A stretch of DNA of 64,000 bases from Gaiellaceae bacterium (GTDB taxonomy: Bacteria > Actinomycetota > Thermoleophilia > Gaiellales > Gaiellaceae): assembly GCA_026002995.1 (NCBI GenBank), contig BPGK01000001.1:1302001-1366000 (forward strand). The letters are read 5' to 3'. The notes beneath the pieces were generated by a model. The model was not told where the DNA came from, ran no database searches, and saw nothing but the letters and a program-made list of their open reading frames with translations. The stretch's first letter is position 1, and every line of letters starts with the position of its first letter. Positions 32,955 to 42,702 of the stretch are shown in pieces. Made by a program: the position numbers and the translations under genes.

Positions 32955-33094
32955 CCTGCACTCGTCCACGGCGTACGGAGGGAAGCGGATGACGGAAGTG
33001 AGGGCTGGGCACGTGCGCGCTCCGCGGTCCGCCATCTCCTTCGCTTCGGCCCGTGGCGACGTCCGGCAGGACATCACTCGGATGGAGGGAGTAC

Positions 33095-34729
33095 ATGCGT
33101 AAACGTTCAATCTTGCTCCTCGTGGGAGCACTCGCGATCGCGGCGAGCCTCGTCGTCGGTCCGGCCGCCACGGCCGGCACCTCCGGCGCGTCCGCCGGGA
33201 CCGTCGTGTTCATCCACGACCAGGAGCCGCCGAACCTCCAGGGTCCCTGGGTCGGCAACAACCTGTACGCCACGAGCCTCGTGCTCAACAACATCTGGTA
33301 CGGCGGCCAGATCCGCAACGACAAGGGCGACTTCGTGCTCCGCAACTTCGCGGTGAAGCCACGGGTCGTCAAGCAGCGTCCGCTCACCGTCCAGTTCCAG
33401 TACTCGAACAACGCGGTCTGGAGCGACGGCAGGCCGGTCGTCTGTCAGGATCTCCGCGCCACCTGGCAGGTCTTCATCAACCCGCAGAACAACGTCGTCT
33501 CCAGGACGGGTTGGGAGGACATCCAGAGCTTCACGTGCCAGGGCAAGAAGGGGACGATCGTCTTCAAGACGCTGTACGCGGACTGGGAGTCGCTCGTCTC
33601 GGGCGGCCCGTACGCCGCGCACATCATCGCCGGCAAGAACATGAACGAGATGTTCTTGAACTCGGTGCCGATCTCGAGCGGTCCGTGGCGGTTCTCGAGC
33701 TGGCAGAAGGGCGTCCAGCTCACCGTGGTGAAGAACCCGCGGTTCAAGGTCGCCCCGCCGATGAAGCTCGACCGGGTCGTCTTCCGGTACATCCTCGACA
33801 CGAACGCTCGCTTCCAGGCGCTCAAGTCGGGTGAGGGCCAGGTCATGGAGCCGCAGCCGCAGCTCCAGATCGCGGACTTCCTCAACGACCGCAACTTCGT
33901 GGTCGACCGGAAGATCGGCTTCGCGTGGGAGCACATCGACATCCAGTTCGGGCCCAAGGGTCACCCGGCCCTGAAGCAGCCGTACGTCCGGCAGGCCCTG
34001 ATCACGGGCATGAACCGGGCGCAGGTCGCCGCGACCCTGTACAAGGACATTGCCCCCGGCCTGCCGGCTCTCCAGAGCCACATGTTCAAGCCGTTCGAGT
34101 CCACGTACAAGCCGAACTGGCAGAAGTGGCGCTTCAACCAGCAGCGGGTGATCGACATCCTGCGGGGCAAGGGCTGCACCGGCGGCCCGAGCCGGCCGAG
34201 CGCGGGCAACAACGACATCTACTCGTGCCCGGGCGTTGGCAAGCTGTCGTTCCGCTTCGTCACCACGACGGGCAACCAGCTCCGCGCGCTCACGTTCGAG
34301 ATCATCCAGCGGCAGCTCAAGTCGGTCGGCATCGAGCTCGTCCCGCGCTTCGGCACGGGCGGCACGGTGTTCGGCACCGTCCTGCCGTCGGGTGACTGGG
34401 ATCTGTTCATGTTCACGTGGGTCGGCTCGCCCGCGACGCCGATCACGATCAAGGATCTCTACGGCTGCGGTGGTGACCAGAACTACATGAACTACTGCAA
34501 CCGCAAGTTCTCGAACATCCTGCAGAAGGTGTCCGTCACGCTCAGCGCGTCCGAGCGCGCGAAGCTGCTGAACGACGCCGAGCTCCGCTACATGGTCAAC
34601 GACATCCCGTCGATCCCCATGTACGCGCGGCCGGTGTTCGTCATCCGCTCCGCGAAGGTGAAGGGCCCGGTCGTGAACCCGACGACCGAGGGCAGCCCCT
34701 GGAACGTCAACATCTGGACGACCGCGTAA
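33095..34729 (+). CDS. ABC transporter substrate-binding protein, family 5 (peptide type)
   Basis: The 544-residue extracytoplasmic solute-binding protein has a signal peptide (MRKRSILLLVGALAIAASLV, cleavage around T-A-G-T). The SBP_bac_5 fold is shown by NNAVWSDGRPVVCQDLRATW, PVSSGPWRF-like SSGPWRFSSWQKG, KQPYVRQALITGMNR and ELRYMVNDIPSIPMYARPVF. No lipobox cysteine follows the signal, so it may be secreted or held by other means. The ATG at 33095 follows GGAGGGA by 4 nt. A very strong terminator separates it from the permease genes, as is common when the binding protein is made in excess. Confidence 0.93.
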   Translation: MRKRSILLLVGALAIAASLVVGPAATAGTSGASAGTVVFIHDQEPPNLQGPWVGNNLYATSLVLNNIWYGGQIRNDKGDFVLRNFAVKPRVVKQRPLTVQFQYSNNAVWSDGRPVVCQDLRATWQVFINPQNNVVSRTGWEDIQSFTCQGKKGTIVFKTLYADWESLVSGGPYAAHIIAGKNMNEMFLNSVPISSGPWRFSSWQKGVQLTVVKNPRFKVAPPMKLDRVVFRYILDTNARFQALKSGEGQVMEPQPQLQIADFLNDRNFVVDRKIGFAWEHIDIQFGPKGHPALKQPYVRQALITGMNRAQVAATLYKDIAPGLPALQSHMFKPFESTYKPNWQKWRFNQQRVIDILRGKGCTGGPSRPSAGNNDIYSCPGVGKLSFRFVTTTGNQLRALTFEIIQRQLKSVGIELVPRFGTGGTVFGTVLPSGDWDLFMFTWVGSPATPITIKDLYGCGGDQNYMNYCNRKFSNILQKVSVTLSASERAKLLNDAELRYMVNDIPSIPMYARPVFVIRSAKVKGPVVNPTTEGSPWNVNIWTTA

Positions 34730-34771
34730 CGAGGGAGTCCAGAGCGTTGCCAGGCTCGACGCCTGCATCGC

Positions 34772-34808
34772 AAGGCCCCGCCCCCGTCCGAGACGGGGGC
34801 GGGGCCTT
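34772..34808 (+). terminator. Strong hairpin terminator after the binding-protein gene
   Basis: A perfect 17-bp inverted repeat, from AAGGCCCCGCCCCCGTC through loop CGA to GACGGGGGCGGGGCCTT, lies 42 nt after the stop codon. There is no long T run, but the stem is nearly all G-C. It probably attenuates read-through into the permease genes or stabilises the upstream mRNA. Confidence 0.8.
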
Positions 34809-34875
34809 CACTCTCACGCCCTCCGCGCGAGGCCTTCCGAGCGGGGGCGTCTTCTAAGATCCGGAGACCGAGGTC

Positions 34876-35853
34876 ATGCTCCAGTACGTCGTCCGCAGAC
34901 TGCTCTACTCCAGCGTCGTCCTCATCGCGGCGAGCTTCCTCGTCTTCGTCTTCGTCGCGAAGGGGGCCGGCGACCCGCTCGCGCCGTACTACCTCGCGCC
35001 GAACATCGACAAGGAGGGCCTCGAGCGGATCGCCGAGGCGAAGCACTTGAACGAGAACGTCTTCGTCCGCTACGCGTACTGGGTTCGCGACGCCGTGACG
35101 AACCAGTTCGGCACGACGCTCCTCACGAACGAGCCGATTCTCCCCGACCTCTGGCGCGTGATGAAGAACACGCTGCAGCTCGTCGTGGTCGCGGAGCTCC
35201 TCGCCATCCTCTTCGCCGTCGCGATCGGGGTGTACTCGGCACTGCGCCAGTACTCGGTGTTCGACTACACGGCGACGACGTTCAGCTTCCTCGGGCTCGC
35301 GACGCCGGTCTTCTGGCTCGCGCTCATGCTCCAGGTGGCGGTGGTGCAGATCTACCTGCACACCGGACATCGAATCTTCCCGGTGGCGAACCTCAACTCC
35401 GTCGACCCCGGAAGCGGGCTCTCCTTCGTGCTCGACCGCGCGCACCACCTCGTGCTCCCGGTCCTCGTGCTCATGGTCGCGAGCATCGCGTCCTACTCCC
35501 GGTACATGCGCGCCTCCATGCTCGAGGTCATCAACTCCGACTACGTGCGCACGGCCCGCGCGAAAGGGCTTCCGGAGTCGAAGGTGACGATGAAGCACGC
35601 CTTCCGGAACGCGCTCATCCCGCTCGTCACGCTCGTCGCTCTCAACTTCGGGGCGCTCCTCGGAGGCGCGATCGTGACGGAGACGGTGTTCTCCCTCGAC
35701 GGGATGGGACTCTACTTCGTGAACGCGCTCAACGTCGCCGACCCCTACCCGGTGATGGCCTGGCTCATGATCACGGCGACGATGATCATCGTCTTCAACC
35801 TCATCGCCGACATCGCGTACGGCTTCCTCGACCCGAGAGTCCGCTATGAGTGA
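34876..35853 (+). CDS. dppB: Peptide ABC transporter permease (DppB/OppB type)
   Basis: The 325-residue inner-membrane permease has six predicted helices, the first at MLQYVVRRLLYSSVVLIAAS. It carries the coupling-helix EAA loop YVRTARAKGLPESKVTMKHA, where the transporter ATPase docks, followed by FRNALIPLVTLVALNFGALL and TETVFSLDGMG. All are OppB/DppB hallmarks. A TAAGAT box at 34855-34860 just after the terminator could start a separate transcript for the permease-ATPase genes. It overlaps the next gene by 8 nt. Confidence 0.95.
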   Translation: MLQYVVRRLLYSSVVLIAASFLVFVFVAKGAGDPLAPYYLAPNIDKEGLERIAEAKHLNENVFVRYAYWVRDAVTNQFGTTLLTNEPILPDLWRVMKNTLQLVVVAELLAILFAVAIGVYSALRQYSVFDYTATTFSFLGLATPVFWLALMLQVAVVQIYLHTGHRIFPVANLNSVDPGSGLSFVLDRAHHLVLPVLVLMVASIASYSRYMRASMLEVINSDYVRTARAKGLPESKVTMKHAFRNALIPLVTLVALNFGALLGGAIVTETVFSLDGMGLYFVNALNVADPYPVMAWLMITATMIIVFNLIADIAYGFLDPRVRYE

Positions 35854-36817
35854 GACCCGGCAGGGAGCGGCCGGGGCGACGGCCCACGAGCTCGAGCTCT
35901 CCTACGAGTCCGGGGTCGAGGTCGAGGCGCGCAGCCAGTGGGCGTACGCGCGCATGCGCTTCATGCGCCATCGGCTGGCGGTCGTGTCGCTCGTCGTCCT
36001 CATCCTCATCGGCCTCGTCGGCGCGTTCGCGCCCTGGATCGCCCCCTACGGGTTCGACGAGCTCGACCTCGACAACACGACCGCGCCGCCGACGCTCGAG
36101 GGCTGGCACCTCTTCGGCACCGACCAGCTCGGCCGCGACTACCTGAGCCGTGTCATCTTCGGGATCCGCACCTCGCTCTGGGTCGCCCTCGTCGTCGCGC
36201 TCCTCTCGACTGCGATCGGAACCACGATCGGCGCCGTCGCCGGCTACTTCGGCGGGCAGGTGGACAACCTGCTCATGCGCTTCACCGACCTCATCCTGAC
36301 GCTGCCGGGCCTCGCCGTCCTCCTCACCGCTGCTGTCTACTTCGGCCAGGACGACTCGGTGGTCTTCGGCGTGACGATCCCGCAGCCGCTGAAGATTGGC
36401 CTCATCCTCGCCTTCCTCTTCTGGACGTCGGTAGCGCGCATCGTGCGCGGACTCTTCCTGTCGCTGCGGGAGAAGGAGTTCGTCGAGGCGGCGAAGGCGG
36501 CCGGCGCGACCGATACGAGGATCATGTTCCGGCACATGCTCCCGAACTGCGTGGGTCCGATCATCGTGAACGCGACGCTCGTCGTCGCGACGGCGATCCT
36601 CGTGGAGGCGGCGCTCTCCTTCATCGGGTTCGGGATCCAACCCCCGAACGCCGCGCTCGGGAAGCTCATCTCCGACGGCCAGGGCGAGGGCTTCAACCTC
36701 TGGTGGCTCGTGACCTTCCCCGGGCTCGTGATCGTGATCATTGCGCTCGCCATCAACTTCGTCGGCGACGGCCTGCGCGACGCGCTCGACCCGACGCAGA
36801 GGAGGGTGCGTGGCTGA
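35846..36817 (+). CDS. dppC: Peptide ABC transporter permease (DppC/OppC type)
   Basis: The 323-residue permease starts with a cytosolic lead and the N-terminal helix MRHRLAVVSLVVLILIGLVG, then HLFGTDQLGRDYLSRVIFGI, a conserved OppC segment. The EAA loop is EFVEAAKAAGATDTRIMFRH with MLPNC after it. It pairs with the upstream DppB to form the membrane channel. It overlaps the next gene by 8 nt. Confidence 0.95.
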   Translation: MSETRQGAAGATAHELELSYESGVEVEARSQWAYARMRFMRHRLAVVSLVVLILIGLVGAFAPWIAPYGFDELDLDNTTAPPTLEGWHLFGTDQLGRDYLSRVIFGIRTSLWVALVVALLSTAIGTTIGAVAGYFGGQVDNLLMRFTDLILTLPGLAVLLTAAVYFGQDDSVVFGVTIPQPLKIGLILAFLFWTSVARIVRGLFLSLREKEFVEAAKAAGATDTRIMFRHMLPNCVGPIIVNATLVVATAILVEAALSFIGFGIQPPNAALGKLISDGQGEGFNLWWLVTFPGLVIVIIALAINFVGDGLRDALDPTQRRVRG

Positions 36818-37844
36818 GCCGGTTCTCTCGATCCGCGACCTGACGGTCGAGTTCGACACCGAAGACGGCGTCGTCAAGGCGGTCACCGACGTCAGCTACG
36901 ACCTCTACCCGGGCGAGGTGCTCGGGATCGTCGGCGAGTCCGGCTCGGGGAAGAGCGTCTCGATGCTGACCGTGCTCGGGCTCATCCCGCAGCCGCCCGG
37001 CCGCGTCGTGCGCGGCGAGGCGATCTTCGAGGGGGAGGATCTCCTGAAGGCGCCGGCTGGGAGGCTGCGCGAGATCCGGGGCGGGAAGATCGCGATGATC
37101 TTCCAGGACCCGATGACGTCGCTGAACCCGGTGTTCACGATCGGCGACCAGATCGCTGAGGCGCTCCTCGTCCACAACCCGGGGATGGAGGAAGAGGAGG
37201 CCAGAAGGCGCACGCTCGAGCTCCTCGAGCTCGTCGGCGTCCCCTTCGCCGAGCGGCGCGTCGACCAGTACCCGCACGAGTTCTCCGGCGGGATGCGGCA
37301 GCGCGCCATGATCGCGATGGCGATCGCGAACCAGCCCAAGGTGCTCATCGCCGACGAGCCGACGACGGCGCTCGACGTCACGATCCAGGCGCAGATCGTC
37401 GAGGTGATCAAGGCGGCGCAGCGGGAGACGAACGCGGCGATCGTGCTCATCACCCACGATCTCGGGCTCATCGCAGAGCTCGCCGACCGCGTCGTCGTCA
37501 TGTACGCGGGTCGCGTCGTCGAGCTCGCTGACGTGTTCACGATCTTCAACTCGCCTCGGCACCCGTACACGATCGGGCTCATGTCGAGCCTCGCCCGGCT
37601 CGACGCAGACCAGGAGCGGCTGGAGCCGATCCCCGGGCAGCCGCCGAGCCTCATCAGCCTGCCCCCGGGCTGCGCGTTCCACCCGCGCTGCATCCACTCG
37701 CAGGGCCGCGAGATCTGCCGCACCGAGGTGCCCGTCCTGCGTAGCCTCCCGGGGGAAGGAGACCACGTCTCGGCGTGCCACTTCGCCGAGGAGCTCGTCG
37801 CCCGCGACGTGCGCGTCGGCGCGACCTCCGGAGGCGGAGCGTGA
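36810..37844 (+). CDS. dppD: Peptide ABC transporter ATPase (DppD/OppD type)
   Basis: The 344-residue ATPase has Walker A GESGSGKS, the Q loop [14 protein letters not shown], signature [16 protein letters not shown], Walker [15 protein letters not shown] and H-loop histidine in [11 protein letters not shown]. The C-terminal oligopeptide extension contains cysteines in [19 protein letters not shown], a pattern found in Opp/Dpp ATPases. The GTG start at 36810 follows GGAGG by a short spacer and overlaps the dppC stop region. Confidence 0.95.
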   Translation: MAEPVLSIRDLTVEFDTEDGVVKAVTDVSYDLYPGEVLGIVGESGSGKSVSMLTVLGLIPQPPGRVVRGEAIFEGEDLLKAPAGRLREIRGGKIAMIFQDPMTSLNPVFTIGDQIAEALLVHNPGMEEEEARRRTLELLELVGVPFAERRVDQYPHEFSGGMRQRAMIAMAIANQPKVLIADEPTTALDVTIQAQIVEVIKAAQRETNAAIVLITHDLGLIAELADRVVVMYAGRVVELADVFTIFNSPRHPYTIGLMSSLARLDADQERLEPIPGQPPSLISLPPGCAFHPRCIHSQGREICRTEVPVLRSLPGEGDHVSACHFAEELVARDVRVGATSGGGA

Positions 37845-38941
37845 CCGAGGCGCCGCAGGCGGCCTCCGTTGCGCAGGCGGAGACGCCGAGCGACGAGATC
37901 CTTCGCGTCGAGGGCCTCGTCAAGCACTTCCCGATCAAGGCCGGCGTCTTCAAGCGCACAGTCGGCTGGGTGCGGGCGGTCGACGGGGTCGACCTCTCGG
38001 TGAAGACGGGGGAGACGTTTGGGATCGTGGGCGAGTCGGGCTGCGGGAAGACGACGCTCGGCCGGACGATCATCAAGCTCATCGAGCCGACCGCCGGGCG
38101 GATCATCTTCGAGGGCCGTGACATCACGAACCTCAAGCGCAAGGAGATGCGACCCGTCCGCCGCGACATCCAGATCGTCTTCCAGGATCCGTACGCGTCG
38201 CTCAACCCGCGCATGACGGTGCGCGAGATCGTCGGCGAGCCGCTCCACGTGCATGGCCTCTCGAAGGGCGCCGAGCGCCGCCGCCGAGTCGAGGAGCTCC
38301 TGCGCACCGTCGGCCTCAGCCCCGAGCACGCGAACCGCTTCCCACACGAGTTCTCGGGTGGCCAGCGACAGCGCATCGGCGTCGCTCGGGCGCTCGCCCT
38401 CAACCCGAGGCTGATCGTGCTCGACGAGCCGGTGTCGGCGCTCGATGTGTCGATTCAGGCGCAGGTCGTGAACCTCCTGGACGAGCTCCAGCAGCAGTTC
38501 GGCCTCACGTACCTCTTCATCGCGCACGACCTCTCCGTCGTCCGCCACGTGTCCGACCGCGTGGGCGTCATGTACCTGGGGAAGCTGGTCGAGGTGGGGA
38601 CGCGGGAGGAGATCTACCGCACACCGATGCACCCATATACGCAGGCGCTCCTCTCGGCCGTTCCGATCGACTCCCCGAACCAGCGCGGCAAGCGCGAGCG
38701 CATCGTCCTCCAGGGCGACGTCCCGAGCCCCGCGAATCCGCCCTCGGGGTGTCGCTTTCGGACGCGTTGCTGGAAGGCGCAGGAGATCTGCGCGGAGGAG
38801 GATCCCGCGCTCGTCCCCCGGGCGGGCGGGGCGCACCCGGTGGCCTGCCACTTCGCCGAGGTGATGGATCCGCTGCGGCTCGCAGAGGCCGCTGCGGCCC
38901 AGCGTGCCGCGGCGCAGGCGACCTCGCAGGCGACGTCCTGA
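37841..38941 (+). CDS. dppF: Peptide ABC transporter ATPase (DppF/OppF type)
   Basis: The 366-residue second ATPase has Walker [13 protein letters not shown], the Q loop [15 protein letters not shown], signature [16 protein letters not shown], Walker [15 protein letters not shown] and [14 protein letters not shown]. After the ATPase core the oligopeptide domain again has a cysteine cluster ([16 protein letters not shown]). With DppD it forms the heterodimeric motor. It overlaps dppD by 4 nt (GTGA) and has an alanine-rich tail. Confidence 0.95.
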   Translation: MTEAPQAASVAQAETPSDEILRVEGLVKHFPIKAGVFKRTVGWVRAVDGVDLSVKTGETFGIVGESGCGKTTLGRTIIKLIEPTAGRIIFEGRDITNLKRKEMRPVRRDIQIVFQDPYASLNPRMTVREIVGEPLHVHGLSKGAERRRRVEELLRTVGLSPEHANRFPHEFSGGQRQRIGVARALALNPRLIVLDEPVSALDVSIQAQVVNLLDELQQQFGLTYLFIAHDLSVVRHVSDRVGVMYLGKLVEVGTREEIYRTPMHPYTQALLSAVPIDSPNQRGKRERIVLQGDVPSPANPPSGCRFRTRCWKAQEICAEEDPALVPRAGGAHPVACHFAEVMDPLRLAEAAAAQRAAAQATSQATS

Positions 38942-38985
38942 CGCGTGCCCGCTAACTCTCTGCCGAGGGATCCGTCCAAGAGGAC

Positions 38986-39438
38986 ATGAGCGTCGTCCCG
39001 ACGTCGTTCGCTTGCGAGCGTGCTCGCGAGCAGGTCTCGCTCTCCCTCGACGGCGAGCTCTCGGAGCTCGAGCGCCGGCTCCTGGACGCGCACCTCGCCC
39101 GCTGCGGGGCCTGCCAGGCGTTCGCGCAGGAGGTCGTCGCGTTCACGGAGGCCCTGCGCGCGGCGCCGCTCGAGGCGGTGCGCGAGCCGATCGTCGTCGA
39201 GCGGCGCCGTCGCCTGCCGCTCGGCCGTGTCCAGGTCGCGGCGGCGGCCGCGCTCGCGTTCCTCGCGGTCGGGCTCGCGGGACAGCTCTCTGCGAGCTCG
39301 GAGCAGCGACCGGCGCTCTCGCGGTTCGACGACTCGCCCAACCTCTCTCCGCCCGCGAGCGTCCTCGAGCGCGAGCAGGCGATCCTGAGCGTCGTCCGGC
39401 CGGGCACGACGCTGCCGCCGCCCGGCTCCGTCCTCTGA
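38986..39438 (+). CDS. Anti-sigma-factor-like protein with zf-HC2 zinc finger
   Basis: The 150-residue protein has a ZAS-type zinc finger: C10 in FACERAREQ and H37-L-A-R-C-G-A-C44 (H-x3-C-x2-C). A membrane helix follows (VAAAAALAFLAVGLAGQL, about residues 84-101) and an extracytoplasmic tail of about 50 residues. This is the layout of membrane anti-sigma factors that hold an ECF sigma factor at the zinc finger. No sigma factor gene is next to it, so its partner must be elsewhere or absent. It has a Shine-Dalgarno (AGAGGA) before the ATG. Confidence 0.8.
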   Translation: MSVVPTSFACERAREQVSLSLDGELSELERRLLDAHLARCGACQAFAQEVVAFTEALRAAPLEAVREPIVVERRRRLPLGRVQVAAAAALAFLAVGLAGQLSASSEQRPALSRFDDSPNLSPPASVLEREQAILSVVRPGTTLPPPGSVL

Positions 39439-39449
39439 TCCGGTTCGTC

Positions 39450-39455
39450 TACCGT
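39450..39455 (+). promoter_or_regulatory. -10 box, leaderless promoter
   Basis: TACCGT is followed by 7 nt and the ATG at 39463. Confidence 0.4.
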
Positions 39456-39462
39456 CTCTCCC

Positions 39463-41491
<2,029 letters not shown>

Positions 41492-41503
41492 CGGGCGGAG
41501 CTC

Positions 41504-41935
41504 GTGGCCGAGGCGCACCCGAAGTTCGACGTCGCGCTCGTCACTCCGGACGGGGCCGTCTTCGACGGTGAGGCGCAGATGGTCGTGGTTCCCGGCGCCG
41601 CCGGCGAGATCGGTGTCCTCGCGCGCCACGCGCCGCTCGTCGCGACGCTGAAGGCCGGCTCGACACGCATCCACCTCGACGAGAACGAGATCCTCGAGTT
41701 CGCCACCGGCCCCGGCTTCTTCAAGGTCGAGCTCGACCGCGCGCTCGCGCTCGTCGACGACGCGGTGAACGTGAAGGAGATCGACGACGAGCGGGCGCGA
41801 GCGCAGCTCGAGGCGGCGAAGGCCGAGCTCGAGCGGGTCGATGCGGGTGAGTCGACGGCCGACCGCTGGCAGCTCGAGCAGCGGATCAAGCACGCCGAGA
41901 ACCAGCTCGCAGTCTCGGGGCGGACGACGGGGTAG
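41504..41935 (+). CDS. atpC: ATP synthase subunit epsilon
   Basis: The 143-residue protein has the N-terminal beta sandwich (VALVTPDGAVFDGEAQMVVV, then GAAGEIGVLARHAPLVATL) and the two C-terminal helices (ERARAQLEAAKAELERVDAG) that can inhibit ATP hydrolysis. The GTG start is 12 nt after atpD. A gene for a metallo-beta-lactamase-like protein follows after 5 nt. Confidence 0.95.
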   Translation: MAEAHPKFDVALVTPDGAVFDGEAQMVVVPGAAGEIGVLARHAPLVATLKAGSTRIHLDENEILEFATGPGFFKVELDRALALVDDAVNVKEIDDERARAQLEAAKAELERVDAGESTADRWQLEQRIKHAENQLAVSGRTTG

Positions 41936-41940
41936 ATCGG

Positions 41941-42540
41941 TTGCGCGAGATCGCCGACGGGATCTGGCACTGGAGCGCCACCCATCCCCGGCTCGGCATC
42001 GAGGTGCACTCGACCTACCTTCCCGCCGAGCGCGTGGCGATCGATCCGCTCGCCCCGCCCGACGTGCTCGAGTGGCTCGCCGAACACGGTCCTCCGGAGC
42101 ACGTGCTCCTCACGAACCGCCACCACTACCGCTCGAGCAGCGAGCTCGTCGAGCGCTGCGGCGCAACGGTGCGCTGCGTACGGCAAGGGCTCCACGAGTT
42201 CACGCACGGCGAAGCCGTCGAGCCGTTCGACTTCGGGGACGAGCTCCCGGGCGGCATCGTCGCCTACGAGGTCGATGCCATCTGCCCCGACGAGACGGCG
42301 TTCCACATCCCCACGCGCCGGGCGCTCGCGCTCGCCGACGGTGCGGTGCGCCTGGAGCCCGGCGGGCCGCTTGCCTTCGTCCCAGACCACTTGATGCACG
42401 ACCCCGAGCGGACGAAGGAAGGTCTTCGCGCCGCGTACCGGCGCCTCGCCGCGGAGCTCGACTTCGAGCACCTCCTCCTCGCGCACGGCGAGCCATTCGT
42501 CGGCAACGGGCGCGAGGCCCTCGCGGCCTTCGCGGGCTGA
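41941..42540 (+). CDS. Metallo-beta-lactamase-fold-like protein, atypical metal site
   Basis: The 199-residue protein begins at TTG 41941 (LREIADGIWHWSATH). It has the beta-sandwich rhythm of metallo-beta-lactamase-like hydrolases, with VLLTNRHHYRSSSELVERCG in the place where active members have H-x-H-x-D-H, and a C-terminal LLLAHGEPFVGNGREAL similar to the end of glyoxalase-II-like enzymes. The normal metal ligands are largely missing, so catalysis may be lost or changed. It could be co-transcribed with atpDC. The assignment is based on fold-like patterns only. Confidence 0.6.
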   Translation: MREIADGIWHWSATHPRLGIEVHSTYLPAERVAIDPLAPPDVLEWLAEHGPPEHVLLTNRHHYRSSSELVERCGATVRCVRQGLHEFTHGEAVEPFDFGDELPGGIVAYEVDAICPDETAFHIPTRRALALADGAVRLEPGGPLAFVPDHLMHDPERTKEGLRAAYRRLAAELDFEHLLLAHGEPFVGNGREALAAFAG

Positions 42541-42588
42541 GTCTCGCTCGTTCCCCAGAAGAGTCGGTATCCCGGTACGCCCATTCGC

Positions 42589-42594
42589 TAGCCT
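42589..42594 (+). promoter_or_regulatory. -10 box of metH leader RNA
   Basis: TAGCCT would start transcription at about 42601, just at the first base of the pseudoknot element upstream of metH. Confidence 0.4.
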
Positions 42595-42600
42595 GAGCAG

Positions 42601-42697
42601 GCCCCGGAGAGCTTTGAACGGCAGCTTGGCGACCGGGTCAACAAACGCCTAAAGAGCCAGCGGGCCTTCCGGCTCCCGACTCTCTAGGCGGGAGCCG
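42601..42697 (+). ncRNA. Candidate SAM-II/SAM-V-like riboswitch upstream of metH
   Basis: An H-type pseudoknot can be drawn. P1 is CCCGG (42603-42607) with CCGGG (42633-42637). The first loop contains CTTTGAAC (42612-42619). P2 is CTTGGCG (42625-42631) with CGCC-TA-AAG (42646-42654). The linker TCAACAAA joins them. The U-rich first loop and the final C-TA-AAG strand are the conserved parts, from memory, of SAM-II and SAM-V riboswitches, which control methionine genes. A 9-bp hairpin CGGCTCCCG/CGGGAGCCG (42670-42697) directly before the metH start codon could be the expression platform. Position before a methionine synthase gene supports the idea. A covariance-model search is needed to confirm. 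Confidence 0.55.
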
Positions 42698-42702
42698 CTT
42701 TC

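Noticed and set aside
42541-42702. Cobalamin, S-box (SAM-I), SAM-IV or SAH riboswitch upstream of metH
   Set aside because: The B12 box, the S-box core, the SAM-IV G-G-U-C-A-U-G-A-G-U-G start and the SAH core were looked for and not found. The pseudoknot fits SAM-II/SAM-V better.
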